DNA of 64,000 bases, taken from Corynebacterium sp. CNJ-954. Its GTDB lineage: Bacteria > Actinomycetota > Actinomycetes > Mycobacteriales > Mycobacteriaceae. Below, piece by piece: positions 1-10,456 of this stretch. The notes below the pieces were generated by a model that saw nothing but the letters and a program-made list of their open reading frames with translations, had not been told where the DNA came from and made no database searches. The stretch is from assembly GCF_001942345.1 (NCBI RefSeq), contig NZ_MKKI01000042.1, positions 124,001 through 188,000 on the forward strand, written 5' to 3'. The position numbers and the translations under genes were made by a program. Position 1 is the first letter of the stretch. The number at the start of each line of letters is the position of its first letter.

Positions 1-75
1 CCGTCCGTTGACCGGTGTTGATGTCCCTCACGGTACGAAGACAACCGGACACGGAACGCGGGCCGCAGCACCATT

Positions 76-91
76 TAGAACGTATGTTCGA
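76..91. promoter_or_regulatory. LexA/SOS-type operator
   Basis: TAGAACGTATGTTCGA matches the actinobacterial SOS box TCGAAC-N4-GTTCGA at all but one defined position. It lies about 50 bp before the GNAT gene start and close to the window edge, so it could control that gene or a divergent gene outside the window. Motif match only. Confidence 0.55.
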
Positions 92-140
92 GTTTGGCCG
101 TTTGTGCGAGCCCGTCCGATCCGTTTGCCACAATGGAGAG

Positions 141-740
141 GTGACCGACGACCACCAGATCAGCGTATGCACCCTTCCGGTGCAGGACTATGTCCGCCGC
201 ATTGACCAGCTTGTCGACATCCACCTGCGGGCGATGTCGTACCCGCCGGAGACCTTCCACCAGCGTCGACAACTCTGGTTGGCCAATGCCCGGAAACCAG
301 GGTTCAGCTGTGTGGTCGCACTGATCCACCCGTCCCGGTCGCTACCCGACACCGGAAGCTCAGCACACCGTGCGGTCGGGGTGGCCTACGGTTTCCCGGG
401 TGACTGCTCCAGCTGGTGGTACAGGGAAGTGCACCGCGGGCTGATCTCCGCCGGTCACACGTCCGAGGAGGCCGACGCCCTGCTCGCGGACTACGACGAG
501 ATCTCCGAAGTCCATGTGCATCCCGACTACCAGGGACGAGGAATCGGCCGGAGAATGCTCACCACGCTTCTTCCCCATCTCCACCGACCGGTCTCCCTGC
601 TCTCCACCCCGGAAGTCGCCGACGAAGCCAATGCCGCATGGTCCCTCTACCGTGACACCGGCTTCCGGGATGTCCTGCGGGGATTCCGGTTCGGCTCCGA
701 CCCTCGGCCGTTCGGGGTCCTCGCTCTCACCCGCACCTGA
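141..740 (+). CDS. GNAT family N-acetyltransferase
   Basis: The product is a 199-residue protein of the GNAT fold. An acetyl-CoA-binding motif A (YQGRGIGRRML) lies near residue 130, preceded by the beta-strand VHVHPDY and followed by a late WSLYRDTGF segment typical of GNAT C-termini. The acceptor substrate cannot be told from sequence. The GTG at 141 was chosen because CACAAT lies 6 nt upstream (possible leaderless -10) and the acetyltransferase fold begins just after it; an upstream in-frame ATG at 15 would add 42 unlikely residues and place the SOS box inside the gene. Convergent with metF, 9 bp apart. Confidence 0.8.
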   Translation: MTDDHQISVCTLPVQDYVRRIDQLVDIHLRAMSYPPETFHQRRQLWLANARKPGFSCVVALIHPSRSLPDTGSSAHRAVGVAYGFPGDCSSWWYREVHRGLISAGHTSEEADALLADYDEISEVHVHPDYQGRGIGRRMLTTLLPHLHRPVSLLSTPEVADEANAAWSLYRDTGFRDVLRGFRFGSDPRPFGVLALTRT

Positions 741-749
741 CGGGGCGCG

Positions 750-1739
750 TCACCGTACCATGTCCTGGCCCAGCTCAGGACCCCATGCCGGCGCCATCCC
801 CAGGTTATGGAGCACCTCCTGGGTTGCGCGGACGTTGTTCATCGTCATGAAGTGCAGGTCGGGTGCCCCCTCAGCGATGAGTCGCTCCGCCATCCTCGAC
901 GTGACCTCGATACCTGCCTCACGGATCCCCGCGGCGTTCTTCACCTCATCACCGGCAGCGGCACGGGTCAGCAGATCATCGAGCTCCTTCGGCAACGAGG
1001 CACCGGACAGCTCCAACTGCCGACGTACCGACTTCAACGAGGTGATCGGCATCAGACCGGGAATGATCGGTTTCGCACCATGCACCGGGTCCGCAGCCGC
1101 CAACCGATCCCGCAACCGGAGGTAGTGGTCGACGTCGAAGAACATCTGGGTAATGGAGTAGCTGGCCCCCGCCCGCAGTTTCTGCAGCGTATAACGGGTG
1201 TCATCCTCCAGACTCCCCGCGCGGTAGTGCCCTTCGGGGAAAGACGCGATACCGATGTCGAAGTCGGCGCATTCGGGTATGGACCGTACAAGCTCGATCA
1301 ACTCGTGGGCGAAGTTGAGCCCCCCGTCGACCGGCGTCCAGTCCCCCATCGGGTCGCCCGGAGGGTCGCCCCGTAAGGCCAACAGGTTCGTCAGTCCCAG
1401 TGAGGCGAACTCGCGCAGAATGTCGCGGAGCTCCTCCTCCCGGTGGTCGACCAGGGTGAGGTGAAGCAACGTCGTCAACGGTTTGACCGCCAACCGGGAC
1501 GCCACCCGCTCCGTGCGCTCCCTGCTCGACCCCCCGGCACCGTACGTCACCGACACGAAACTGGCGCCGAGGTCGTGAAATGCCTCCGCTGCGGACCAGA
1601 GACGCTGCTCTGCAGCGTCGTTGCGCGGGGGCATGAACTCCACCGAAAACGGGACGCGTCCAGGCGTACCCCACTTGAGGGTGTCTGCGACGGCGACCTG
1701 CAGGCTCGCCGGGGCGGGGCGGTGAGTTTCATTGACCAT
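750..1739 (-). CDS. metF: 5,10-methylenetetrahydrofolate reductase
   Basis: Cytosolic FAD-dependent TIM-barrel enzyme that reduces 5,10-methylene-THF to 5-methyl-THF for methionine synthesis. The 329-residue product has the family landmarks VEFMPPRND near the N-terminus, SVTYGAGGSSRERT, ALRGDPPGD and the C-terminal ITQMFFDVDHYLRL and GLMPITS blocks. The ATG at 1739 is preferred over an upstream in-frame start because TAGGAT (a -10 box) sits 8 nt before it, which fits a leaderless transcript and would lie inside the longer reading frame. Divergent from idsA with 129 bp between starts. Length and order match other corynebacteria. Confidence 0.95.
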   Translation of the reverse strand: MVNETHRPAPASLQVAVADTLKWGTPGRVPFSVEFMPPRNDAAEQRLWSAAEAFHDLGASFVSVTYGAGGSSRERTERVASRLAVKPLTTLLHLTLVDHREEELRDILREFASLGLTNLLALRGDPPGDPMGDWTPVDGGLNFAHELIELVRSIPECADFDIGIASFPEGHYRAGSLEDDTRYTLQKLRAGASYSITQMFFDVDHYLRLRDRLAAADPVHGAKPIIPGLMPITSLKSVRRQLELSGASLPKELDDLLTRAAAGDEVKNAAGIREAGIEVTSRMAERLIAEGAPDLHFMTMNNVRATQEVLHNLGMAPAWGPELGQDMVR

Positions 1740-1747
1740 AGGGCCCC

Positions 1748-1753
1748 ATCCTA
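1748..1753 (-). promoter_or_regulatory. metF -10 box, leaderless type
   Basis: TAGGAT on the minus strand, 8 nt upstream of the metF ATG, with no Shine-Dalgarno sequence between. Confidence 0.55.
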
Positions 1754-1808
1754 GAAGACCCTCCCCCGCCTCCGGCAGGTCGAGGTCTGCTTTCCCCACC
1801 ACGGTCCC

Positions 1809-1814
1809 TACTAT
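1809..1814 (+). promoter_or_regulatory. idsA -10 box
   Basis: TACTAT about 55 nt before the idsA start; a GGAGG ribosome site follows at 1856-1860, so this mRNA has a normal leader. Confidence 0.4.
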
Positions 1815-1868
1815 TGGGTGGAACCGGACGCGAATGCGCTCCCCCACCTAGTTACGGAGGACCCACCG

Positions 1869-2993
1869 ATGGCCGACGCCGCCCCGACGAAGACCTGGCA
1901 CGTCGACGCGCCGCTGACCGACGTCCCCCCTGTCGTCGACGACACCCTCGCGGAGTTCCTGGCTGCCAGGCACGCGGAGTTCGACGGCATCGACCCCGTC
2001 ATCGCACAGGGCATCACCGAACTCGGCGGGTTCGTCGTCGGTGGCAAACGACTCCGTCCACTCTTCGCCTGGGCCGGTGTCCGCGCCGCACTGGAAGGCG
2101 GTGGAGGACGGCTCGACCACGCGACCGACGCAGACAACCTGATCGCCGCCGTCAGTTCCCTGGAGTTCATCCAGGCGTGTGCGCTGATACACGACGACAT
2201 CATCGACCACTCGGACACCCGCCGAGGACGCCCCACTGTCCACCGTTCCTTCGAGTCGCGCCACCGCCGCGACCAGTGGCACGGTGATGCCGGTGACTAC
2301 GGGGTCAGTCAGGCCATCCTCGTCGGCGACCTCGCCTTCGCCTGGGCGGACGACATGCTCGCCGACTCCGGAATCTCGGCCGAGTCCCTGCTGCGCGCCC
2401 GGACACCCTGGCGTGCGATGCGCACGGAGGTCATCGCCGGACAGATGCTCGACATCTCGGTGGAGGCCAGCGGTTCCGAAGATCCTGAGGCGTCCGCGAA
2501 GGTCAACACCTACAAGACCGCCGCCTACACCGTGGAACGGCCACTGCACCTCGGTGCCGCCCTCGTGGACGCTCCCGAGCGGACGGTGCAGATGCTGCGC
2601 GCCGCGGGCCGTGACATCGGCATCGCCTTCCAGCTGGAGGACGACTATCTCGGGGTCTTCGGTGACCCCGTCGTCACCGGGAAGGCGTCCGGTGACGACC
2701 TCCGCTCCGGGAAACGGACGTACCTCGCCGCGACCGCCCTGCGCGCCGCCGACGCCACCGACCCGGCCGCCGCGGCCCGGCTGCGTGCCGGTATCGGCAC
2801 AGTCACGTCTGAGTCGGAGGTGGACGACCTCCGTGCGATCATCGTGGACTCCGGAGCCGCCGACGACACCACCGCACGTATCCGGTCGCTCACCGACCGT
2901 GCCATCGGCACCCTCCGCCACGGCGGACTCGGTGCCTCGGTGACCGAGGAGCTCATCACCGTCGCCGAGCAGCTCACCGAGAGGAGGAGCTGA
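1869..2993 (+). CDS. idsA: polyprenyl (geranylgeranyl) diphosphate synthase
   Basis: Trans-isoprenyl diphosphate synthase that extends allylic diphosphates with IPP to supply quinone tails and polyprenyl carriers. The 374-residue protein has the first Asp-rich motif HDDIIDHSDTRRGRP, the lysine block GGKRLRP before it, and the second Asp-rich motif QLEDDYLGVFGD, all binding Mg-diphosphate. Start at ATG 1869 is fixed by GGAGG 8 nt upstream; an in-frame ATG at 1818 lacks such a site. In C. glutamicum the equivalent gene is a GGPP synthase; the exact chain length here is inferred. Followed 3 bp later by mptA, so probably co-transcribed with this polyprenyl-phosphate-mannose-using enzyme. Confidence 0.9.
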   Translation: MADAAPTKTWHVDAPLTDVPPVVDDTLAEFLAARHAEFDGIDPVIAQGITELGGFVVGGKRLRPLFAWAGVRAALEGGGGRLDHATDADNLIAAVSSLEFIQACALIHDDIIDHSDTRRGRPTVHRSFESRHRRDQWHGDAGDYGVSQAILVGDLAFAWADDMLADSGISAESLLRARTPWRAMRTEVIAGQMLDISVEASGSEDPEASAKVNTYKTAAYTVERPLHLGAALVDAPERTVQMLRAAGRDIGIAFQLEDDYLGVFGDPVVTGKASGDDLRSGKRTYLAATALRAADATDPAAAARLRAGIGTVTSESEVDDLRAIIVDSGAADDTTARIRSLTDRAIGTLRHGGLGASVTEELITVAEQLTERRS

Positions 2994-2996
2994 ACC

Positions 2997-4592
2997 GTGC
3001 TGAGAACCGTCGGAGCCCGGGTCCGCGACATGCCGCGTCGCCGCGCCGTCCTGCTCGGAGTGATCGGTTCGGTCCTGCTGGCGTTGTGTTCCCACTCGGT
3101 GGGAGCGACCCGCAACCGCGGCGGGGTCCTCCAGGAACTGGGGTGGTCGAACCTGGGGTTCGGGCACCTGTACGGGATCGTCGTCGTATTCATGTGGGTG
3201 GCGATCCTGCTGATGATCCTCTCCTGGATCGTGGTCGGCGGACGGATCGTCCGCCTGGGGGAAGCGCTGGGAGCCCGGACGCTCATCGCCTGGGTCGCAC
3301 CGTTGTTCTTCGCCGGGCCGCTGATGAGCCGTGACATCTACTCCTACCTGATGCAGGGCACCCTCGCCCGCGACGGGTTCAACGCCTACGATGTCGGCGC
3401 CTCCGCCAATCCCGGCCGCATGTTCTTCGAGGTGAGCGGGGACTGGCGGAACACGACGACGCCGTACGGCCCGCTCCACCTGTGGATCGGGGAAGGTATC
3501 ACACGGATCACCGGGGACAACATCACCGCGGGGATCATCGTCTACAAGATCCTCTCGTTGGCCAGCTTCGCCGTCCTCGCCTGGGCGGTGGCCGGCCTGG
3601 CCCGGCAACTCGGGTCCTCGCCGCACCTCGCGGTATGGATCGGGGTGGCCAACCCCCTCGCTGTCATCCATTTCATCGGCGGCATGCACAACGAGGTCAC
3701 CATGATGGCCCTCGTCTGCGCCGGACTGCTCCTCGGCCTGCGAGCCGCACCGGTGCGTGGTCTGGTCTACGGATCGGCCCTGATCGGAGCCGGTGTCTCA
3801 CTGAAAGCGACCGCCCTGTTCGCACTGCCGTTCCTGGTCTGGGTCTTCGTGGCACGACGCGCCGGCACACTCCCCGGTGAGGATGCCCCCCGCCGTCGCC
3901 TCCGGGAGATCCTCCGGGATCTCCGTCAGTTCACCCCCGCCCGCCTGGTGACAATGCTGATCGGTGGGCTCGGTTCCGCCGTGGTGATGCTGGCGTCCGT
4001 CGTCGTGATCACCTGGGCGAGCGGCCAGACCTGGGGTTGGGTCGCCGAAATCAGCGGAAACACCAAGGTCATCAACCCCCTCTCCCTGGCGTCCCTGCTG
4101 GCCGGTTTCCTCGTGCGGCCGTTGAGCCTGGTCAACGAGGAGATCTACTTCAACGAGATCGTCGCGGTCCTGCGGCCGGTCACGATGGCGCTGATGCTGC
4201 TGGGGCTCGTGGTCTGCTGGCTCATCTGGCGGCGCGGGCCGCGTGACGCCATGGTCGGTGCGACAGCCGCCTATGCGGTGACCTGCGTCCTCAATGCCGT
4301 CGTCCTGCCCTGGTACTACATGGCACCGCTGGCGCTCTTCGGGGTCTGGGTCCGTGACCGCCGTGCGGTGATCGTCGTGGCCTGGTTGTCGATGGTCATG
4401 TCCATGACCTTCGACGGAGGCGGCAACAACCGCCTCTACTCACTGTGGTGGCTCATCGTCATCGGAGTCGTGATGTGGTGGACCGCCACCACCTGTCTCA
4501 GGGACTCAGCCGATGGCCATCGCCTGGGCACGACGCATGACCTCCCTGGCGAGGTGCCCGTGGAGAGCGTCGACAGGACGCCCCGGCAGTGA
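2997..4592 (+). CDS. mptA: alpha-1,6-mannopyranosyltransferase (GT-C), lipomannan backbone
   Basis: Polytopic membrane glycosyltransferase of about 531 residues. The family uses polyprenyl-phospho-mannose to elongate the alpha-1,6 mannan backbone of lipomannan/lipoarabinomannan on the outer face of the membrane. Roughly a dozen hydrophobic segments are visible, with the first loop carrying MSRDIYSYLMQGTLARDG, the GT-C catalytic-loop region. The position directly after idsA matches the corynebacterial mptA locus. The GTG start at 2997 follows GAGGAGG at 2980-2988. The last 87 bp overlap the convergent Rv2175c-like gene, and the polar tail after the final membrane helix is poorly constrained. 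Confidence 0.85.
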   Translation: MLRTVGARVRDMPRRRAVLLGVIGSVLLALCSHSVGATRNRGGVLQELGWSNLGFGHLYGIVVVFMWVAILLMILSWIVVGGRIVRLGEALGARTLIAWVAPLFFAGPLMSRDIYSYLMQGTLARDGFNAYDVGASANPGRMFFEVSGDWRNTTTPYGPLHLWIGEGITRITGDNITAGIIVYKILSLASFAVLAWAVAGLARQLGSSPHLAVWIGVANPLAVIHFIGGMHNEVTMMALVCAGLLLGLRAAPVRGLVYGSALIGAGVSLKATALFALPFLVWVFVARRAGTLPGEDAPRRRLREILRDLRQFTPARLVTMLIGGLGSAVVMLASVVVITWASGQTWGWVAEISGNTKVINPLSLASLLAGFLVRPLSLVNEEIYFNEIVAVLRPVTMALMLLGLVVCWLIWRRGPRDAMVGATAAYAVTCVLNAVVLPWYYMAPLALFGVWVRDRRAVIVVAWLSMVMSMTFDGGGNNRLYSLWWLIVIGVVMWWTATTCLRDSADGHRLGTTHDLPGEVPVESVDRTPRQ

Positions 4593-4952
4593 CCCGTCCT
4601 CGGTGAACAGGAACTCCAGGATCTCCTCGTCCGAGTAACCCCCGTCCGCCAACAGGGCGATGAGACCGGGCAGGAACCGGTTGATGTCACCGGCGTCGGT
4701 GAAGAACCGCGCCGGAATCTGCCGGACGCCGTCCACCTGCACCGCCACCAGACGGTGACTGTTGAGGTCATCCATGACCCGGGTCACCAGGACACCGAGC
4801 AGTTCTGCGGTTTCAGGGACGTTGAGGACCCGTTCACCAGCCGGGAGTCCCGACACGGCGGACGTGAGCTCACGTCCCGCCACCGCCCCCTCGTCGGCAC
4901 GGTCGGACCCGGAGGTGACGTCAGGATTGTCGCTGTTGTTATTCGTACTCAC
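4506..4952 (-). CDS. Rv2175c-like winged-helix DNA-binding protein
   Basis: A 148-residue protein close in length and layout to mycobacterial Rv2175c: an acidic disordered N-terminus, then LNVPETAELLGVLVTRVMDDL (helix-turn-helix region), a short wing (VQVDGVRQIPARFF) and a C-terminal LPGLIALLADGGYSDEEILEFLF block. In M. tuberculosis the homologue is a DNA-binding substrate of PknL, and here too it is divergent from pknL (91 bp between starts), so the pair is conserved. The GTG at 4952 is chosen because TAGGGT lies exactly 7 nt upstream (leaderless). Its 3' end runs 87 bp into mptA on the other strand. Confidence 0.85.
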   Translation of the reverse strand: MSTNNNSDNPDVTSGSDRADEGAVAGRELTSAVSGLPAGERVLNVPETAELLGVLVTRVMDDLNSHRLVAVQVDGVRQIPARFFTDAGDINRFLPGLIALLADGGYSDEEILEFLFTEDGSLPGRPVDALHGHLAREVMRRAQAMAIG

Positions 4953-4959
4953 GGCATCC

Positions 4960-4965
4960 ACCCTA
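4960..4965 (-). promoter_or_regulatory. -10 box of the Rv2175c-like gene, leaderless type
   Basis: TAGGGT on the minus strand, 7 nt before the GTG start; no ribosome-binding site. Confidence 0.55.
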
Positions 4966-4997
4966 TCCCGTCCTCCCGACTTTCCCGGACTGCCCCG

Positions 4998-5003
4998 TAT
5001 ACT
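4998..5003 (+). promoter_or_regulatory. pknL -10 box
   Basis: TATACT, 40 nt before the pknL start; a strong AAAGGAGG follows at 5023-5030. Confidence 0.5.
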
Positions 5004-5043
5004 TCCCCGGTAGCCGTAAATGAAAGGAGGCGGGTCGAACATC

Positions 5044-7254
5044 ATGGAATCCCAGCTGCGACCGGGGGACCTGTTGGACAACCGGTACCGCATCGGCGAG
5101 ACGATCGCCCGCGGAGGAATGTCGGTGGTCTACCACTGCGTCGACACCAGACTGGACCGCGACCTCGCCGCCAAGGTCCTCGACCCGGGTTTCGCCCGGG
5201 AGCCCGCGTTCCGTGCGCGGTTTGAACGCGAGGCGCGGGCCGTGGCCCGCCTGAACCACCCGTGCCTGGTCAACGTCTTCGACCAGGGGGTTGACCACCG
5301 TCCGGACGGGGACCATGTGTTCCTGGTCATGGAGCTGGTGCCTGGAGGTACGCTGCGCGAGCTCCTTCGCGAACGCGGTCCCATGCCACCGCACGCGGCA
5401 CTGGCGGTGATGGGTCCGGTCCTCGAGGCTCTCGCCCTGGCACACCACGAGGGGATGGTCCACCGGGACGTGAAACCGGACAACGTCCTCATCCGGGACG
5501 ACCACCAGGTCAAACTCGCCGACTTCGGGCTGGTCCGTGCCTCCCGTCGTGACGTCTCGTCCGGGGGGCCGGTGATCGGCACCGCCGCCTACCTCTCCCC
5601 CGAACAGGTCCGGGGCGGACATGTGGGCCCGGAGGGCGACGTCTACTCCGCCGGCATCCTGCTGTTCGAACTCCTCACCGGACGGACCCCGTTCCGGGGC
5701 TCCTCACCCGAAGAGACCGCGTTGATGCGACTCGACAACGAGGTTCCCCCACCGTCGGGTCTCATCGCAGGCGTCCCGCCAGAGCTCGATGACCTGGTCC
5801 TTCGGGCCACACGCCAGAACCCCGCCGAACGTTTCGTCGACGGGGGCGCCTTCCTGGCCGCTGTCCGGGACACCCGCCGCGATCTCGGCCTTCCCGACTT
5901 CCAGGTCCCCGCGCCCACGGCCAGCGCCGTCCACCGCGCGCTGGAGGGGTCTGTCGTCTCGGACCGGTTGAGTTGGGACGACGACGCCATGGCCACCAGC
6001 ATGTTCGCCACCGGGACCACCAAGACCCGCGATGACCTCCCGGCGGCACACACCGCCGAAACCAACCTCGTTCCCCAGGTCTCACCCACCCCTGACCCGG
6101 ACTATCCCCCCGGACCTCAGCAACCCGGTGACGACCAGTCCGAGGTTCAGGAATACACGCCTCCCCGCTCCCGGCCGTTGACCAACCGCGGCAGCGCAGC
6201 CACGCTGATCTGGGGTGTCCTGCTCGTCATCCTCGTGATCGGGGTCGCCGTCGCGGGTTGGTGGGTGACGTCCGGCCGGTACGGTGAAATCCCCCAGGTC
6301 CTCGGTCAGGATGTCTCGGGCGCCCGTGCGGCGGTCGAGGCGGCCGGGTTCACCGCCACCGTCAGCGAGGTCTACTCCGATGATGAGCCGGAGGAGACCG
6401 TGACCGGAACGGACCCCGACGCGGGCGAACGGGCGTTGCGCGGCGATGACGTCGCGGTCCTCGTCTCCCAGGGCCGTCCCACCGTCCCTACCCCGGGAGC
6501 GACCGACAACCTCTCCGCCTACCAGGCGAAGTTGTCCGACAGGACGTTAACCTGGACCGTCGGGGAATCTGTGTACTCCGACGACGTCAGGTCGGGTATC
6601 GTCGCCGAGGTTACCCCCAGGGCAGGACAGGCGGTGGACACCGGGACCGAGGTCACCGTCAAGGTCAGTAAAGGCGCGAAGCCGGTGAAAGTGCCGGACG
6701 TCTCCGGCATGTCCGAGCGTCAGGCGCGTCGGGCGATCGAGTCCGCAGGTCTGGAGGTCGGTGACGTCGAACGCCGGTTCGACAAGGACGTCGACGGTGG
6801 GGACGCCATCGGTACCGACGTCGACGCCGGAAGCGAGATTCCCGGTTCCTCCCCGGTCACCCTGATCCTCTCCAATGCGATCACCGTGCCGGACCTGGAG
6901 GGTATGAGTGCCGACGAGGCTGCCGCGGAACTGCGCGACCTCGGCCTGTCCCCCGGTACCGGCGACGGGGTGTCAGACGCCTCCGTCTCCCGCGGTGACA
7001 TCGCCGACCAGGAACCTTCAGCAGGAACCCGTGTCGACCCCTCGGAGTCGACGACGGTCACGCTGCGGGAATCGACCATGGTCCGGGTGCCCTTCGTCAT
7101 CGGACGGTCAGTGGACAGCGCGACAAAAGCCCTCGAAGACGAGGGCCTGAAGGTCACGGTCGACGGGCGGGAGGACGGGCGTGTGATCACCCAGTCTCCG
7201 GGGCCGACCTCACGCGCCGCCGTCGGCGACACGGTCACGGTCCGGACCCTGTAG
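5044..7254 (+). CDS. pknL: Ser/Thr protein kinase PknL with PASTA domains
   Basis: Membrane receptor-type Hanks kinase, 736 residues. The kinase domain spans about residues 14-275: glycine loop GETIARGGMS, ATP lysine in AAKVL (K44), catalytic loop HRDVKPDN (H140-D142 onward) and DFG near 160. A linker leads to one transmembrane helix (about 386-408), then five PASTA repeats to the C-terminus, which in this family bind muropeptides outside the cell. Mycobacterial PknL lacks PASTA domains, while corynebacterial PknL carries them, so the architecture supports the genus. ATG 5044 is preferred over ATG 5020 because the AAAGGAGG site lies between them. Divergent from its likely substrate gene; convergent with aroG. 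Confidence 0.93.
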   Translation: MESQLRPGDLLDNRYRIGETIARGGMSVVYHCVDTRLDRDLAAKVLDPGFAREPAFRARFEREARAVARLNHPCLVNVFDQGVDHRPDGDHVFLVMELVPGGTLRELLRERGPMPPHAALAVMGPVLEALALAHHEGMVHRDVKPDNVLIRDDHQVKLADFGLVRASRRDVSSGGPVIGTAAYLSPEQVRGGHVGPEGDVYSAGILLFELLTGRTPFRGSSPEETALMRLDNEVPPPSGLIAGVPPELDDLVLRATRQNPAERFVDGGAFLAAVRDTRRDLGLPDFQVPAPTASAVHRALEGSVVSDRLSWDDDAMATSMFATGTTKTRDDLPAAHTAETNLVPQVSPTPDPDYPPGPQQPGDDQSEVQEYTPPRSRPLTNRGSAATLIWGVLLVILVIGVAVAGWWVTSGRYGEIPQVLGQDVSGARAAVEAAGFTATVSEVYSDDEPEETVTGTDPDAGERALRGDDVAVLVSQGRPTVPTPGATDNLSAYQAKLSDRTLTWTVGESVYSDDVRSGIVAEVTPRAGQAVDTGTEVTVKVSKGAKPVKVPDVSGMSERQARRAIESAGLEVGDVERRFDKDVDGGDAIGTDVDAGSEIPGSSPVTLILSNAITVPDLEGMSADEAAAELRDLGLSPGTGDGVSDASVSRGDIADQEPSAGTRVDPSESTTVTLRESTMVRVPFVIGRSVDSATKALEDEGLKVTVDGREDGRVITQSPGPTSRAAVGDTVTVRTL

Positions 7255-7280
7255 ACTGCCGGTCCGGCCCGGCGGGGATC

Positions 7281-9210
<1,930 letters not shown>

Positions 9211-9218
9211 GGCACGTA

Positions 9219-9224
9219 AGTCTA
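9219..9224 (-). promoter_or_regulatory. -10 box of the RNase AS gene, leaderless type
   Basis: TAGACT on the minus strand, 8 nt before GTG 9210; it shares bases with the stop codon of the upstream gene. Confidence 0.5.
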
Positions 9225-10388
9225 GACCCGGACGCTCACCCGGTTGTCTTCACGGTCCCCCGTCTTAGTACGGCGCGGCAGTGCCGGCGGGTGCAGAACC
9301 CACTTGAGCACCGGCGTCCTCCCCACGAGGTAGAAGACGAAACCGGTCACCACACAGGTCAACAGACCGGTGATGATCATCGCGTTCATGCCCCCCAGGA
9401 AGCCCCAGACCACCGGATCAGAGTCGATCAGGGCAGGGACGACACGGTTGGTGACGATATGCAGGGCCGCGTGGTGGGAGACGTAGATCGGCAGCGTGTT
9501 GCGCCCGATCGCCGCGATGACGGTGGACAACCCGGGAGTGCGCGAGATCCACGTCGCCACGAGGATCCCCACCGGCACCGCGGTGATGATGCGGACCAGG
9601 GCCAGCAGGCTCATGACCGACGCCTCGCCGGTGGACCAGCCGTCCGGGCGCACGTAGTCGGCGGCCAGGGAGTAGACCCACTCCCAACCGGCGAAAACGA
9701 CGACGGACGCAGCAATCACCGCCAGATTCCCCGCGTGGGCGGCGATCCTGAAGAAGAGGTGCCGGAAGTGCAGACCCAGGAAGAAGGCCGGGGCGTACTG
9801 GGTGATGTGCGTGATCTCCGGGTACGCCGTCCACCCCACAGCTGCGACCACCAGCGCCGGGAGGAACGACAACGCGACGGCCCCGACGGGCGGCACACGC
9901 CGGAGCACGCAGGCGAGGATGTTGAAGATCATCAGGACGTAGAGGAACCAGATCCCCGGGTCCCCCAGCAGGATGGCCCGCGCGAGACTGGCCCAGCTCA
10001 GGTCATCGGCCATGTTGAGCCGGATCGCCGCCTGTACAGGGGTGAAGACCAGGTAGGGCACCAGCAGGAACCAGAGCCTGCGGTACCACAGGTCCCCCAG
10101 CGTCCTCTCGATCACACGGTGGGCGAACAGTCCCGAGATCACGAAGAACAACGGCATCCGGATCGGGTCCATGAATTCGTTGAACCAGTTCCACGCAGTC
10201 GATGTCCCGCCCGGGACCCCGGTGACCACATGCATGTAACAGACACCGATGATCGACAACCCCTTGGCACAGTCCGCCCACAGGAGGCGGTTCGCCGCAC
10301 CGCTCGCTGAGCTACCCGCTGCACGAGGCGAAACAGGGTCGCGGGTGTCGCGGGTGTCGACGGCCGGGGTTCTGGAAGTGTCTGACAC
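9222..10388 (-). CDS. membrane acyltransferase, family 3
   Basis: A 388-residue polytopic membrane protein of the acyltransferase-3/OafA-like family, which transfers acyl groups to surface sugars or lipids. About ten hydrophobic helices are visible. The signature regions are WADCAKGLSIIGVCYMHV (N-terminal, with the conserved His), MDPIRMPLFFVISGLFAH and the late LPIYVSHHAAL. The acceptor is unknown; the setting among mannolipid genes suggests envelope decoration. The start is GTG 10388 with GGAG about 5 nt upstream. Divergent from mptC. Confidence 0.8.
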   Translation of the reverse strand: MSDTSRTPAVDTRDTRDPVSPRAAGSSASGAANRLLWADCAKGLSIIGVCYMHVVTGVPGGTSTAWNWFNEFMDPIRMPLFFVISGLFAHRVIERTLGDLWYRRLWFLLVPYLVFTPVQAAIRLNMADDLSWASLARAILLGDPGIWFLYVLMIFNILACVLRRVPPVGAVALSFLPALVVAAVGWTAYPEITHITQYAPAFFLGLHFRHLFFRIAAHAGNLAVIAASVVVFAGWEWVYSLAADYVRPDGWSTGEASVMSLLALVRIITAVPVGILVATWISRTPGLSTVIAAIGRNTLPIYVSHHAALHIVTNRVVPALIDSDPVVWGFLGGMNAMIITGLLTCVVTGFVFYLVGRTPVLKWVLHPPALPRRTKTGDREDNRVSVRV

Positions 10389-10442
10389 GAAACTCCAGGG
10401 TGCCCGATCAGTGCGGAAGAATCAATTGAGTGTGCCCTGATA

Positions 10443-10448
10443 TAGAGT
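10443..10448 (+). promoter_or_regulatory. mptC -10 box, leaderless type
   Basis: TAGAGT, 8 nt before GTG 10457; no ribosome-binding site. Confidence 0.5.
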
Positions 10449-10456
10449 CAACCACT

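Noticed and set aside
1848..3689. 613-codon minus-strand ORF opposite idsA and mptA
   Set aside because: Its product is low-complexity Gly/Asp/Val/Arg sequence without motifs; it is the antisense shadow common in high-GC DNA, while idsA on the other strand has full catalytic motifs.
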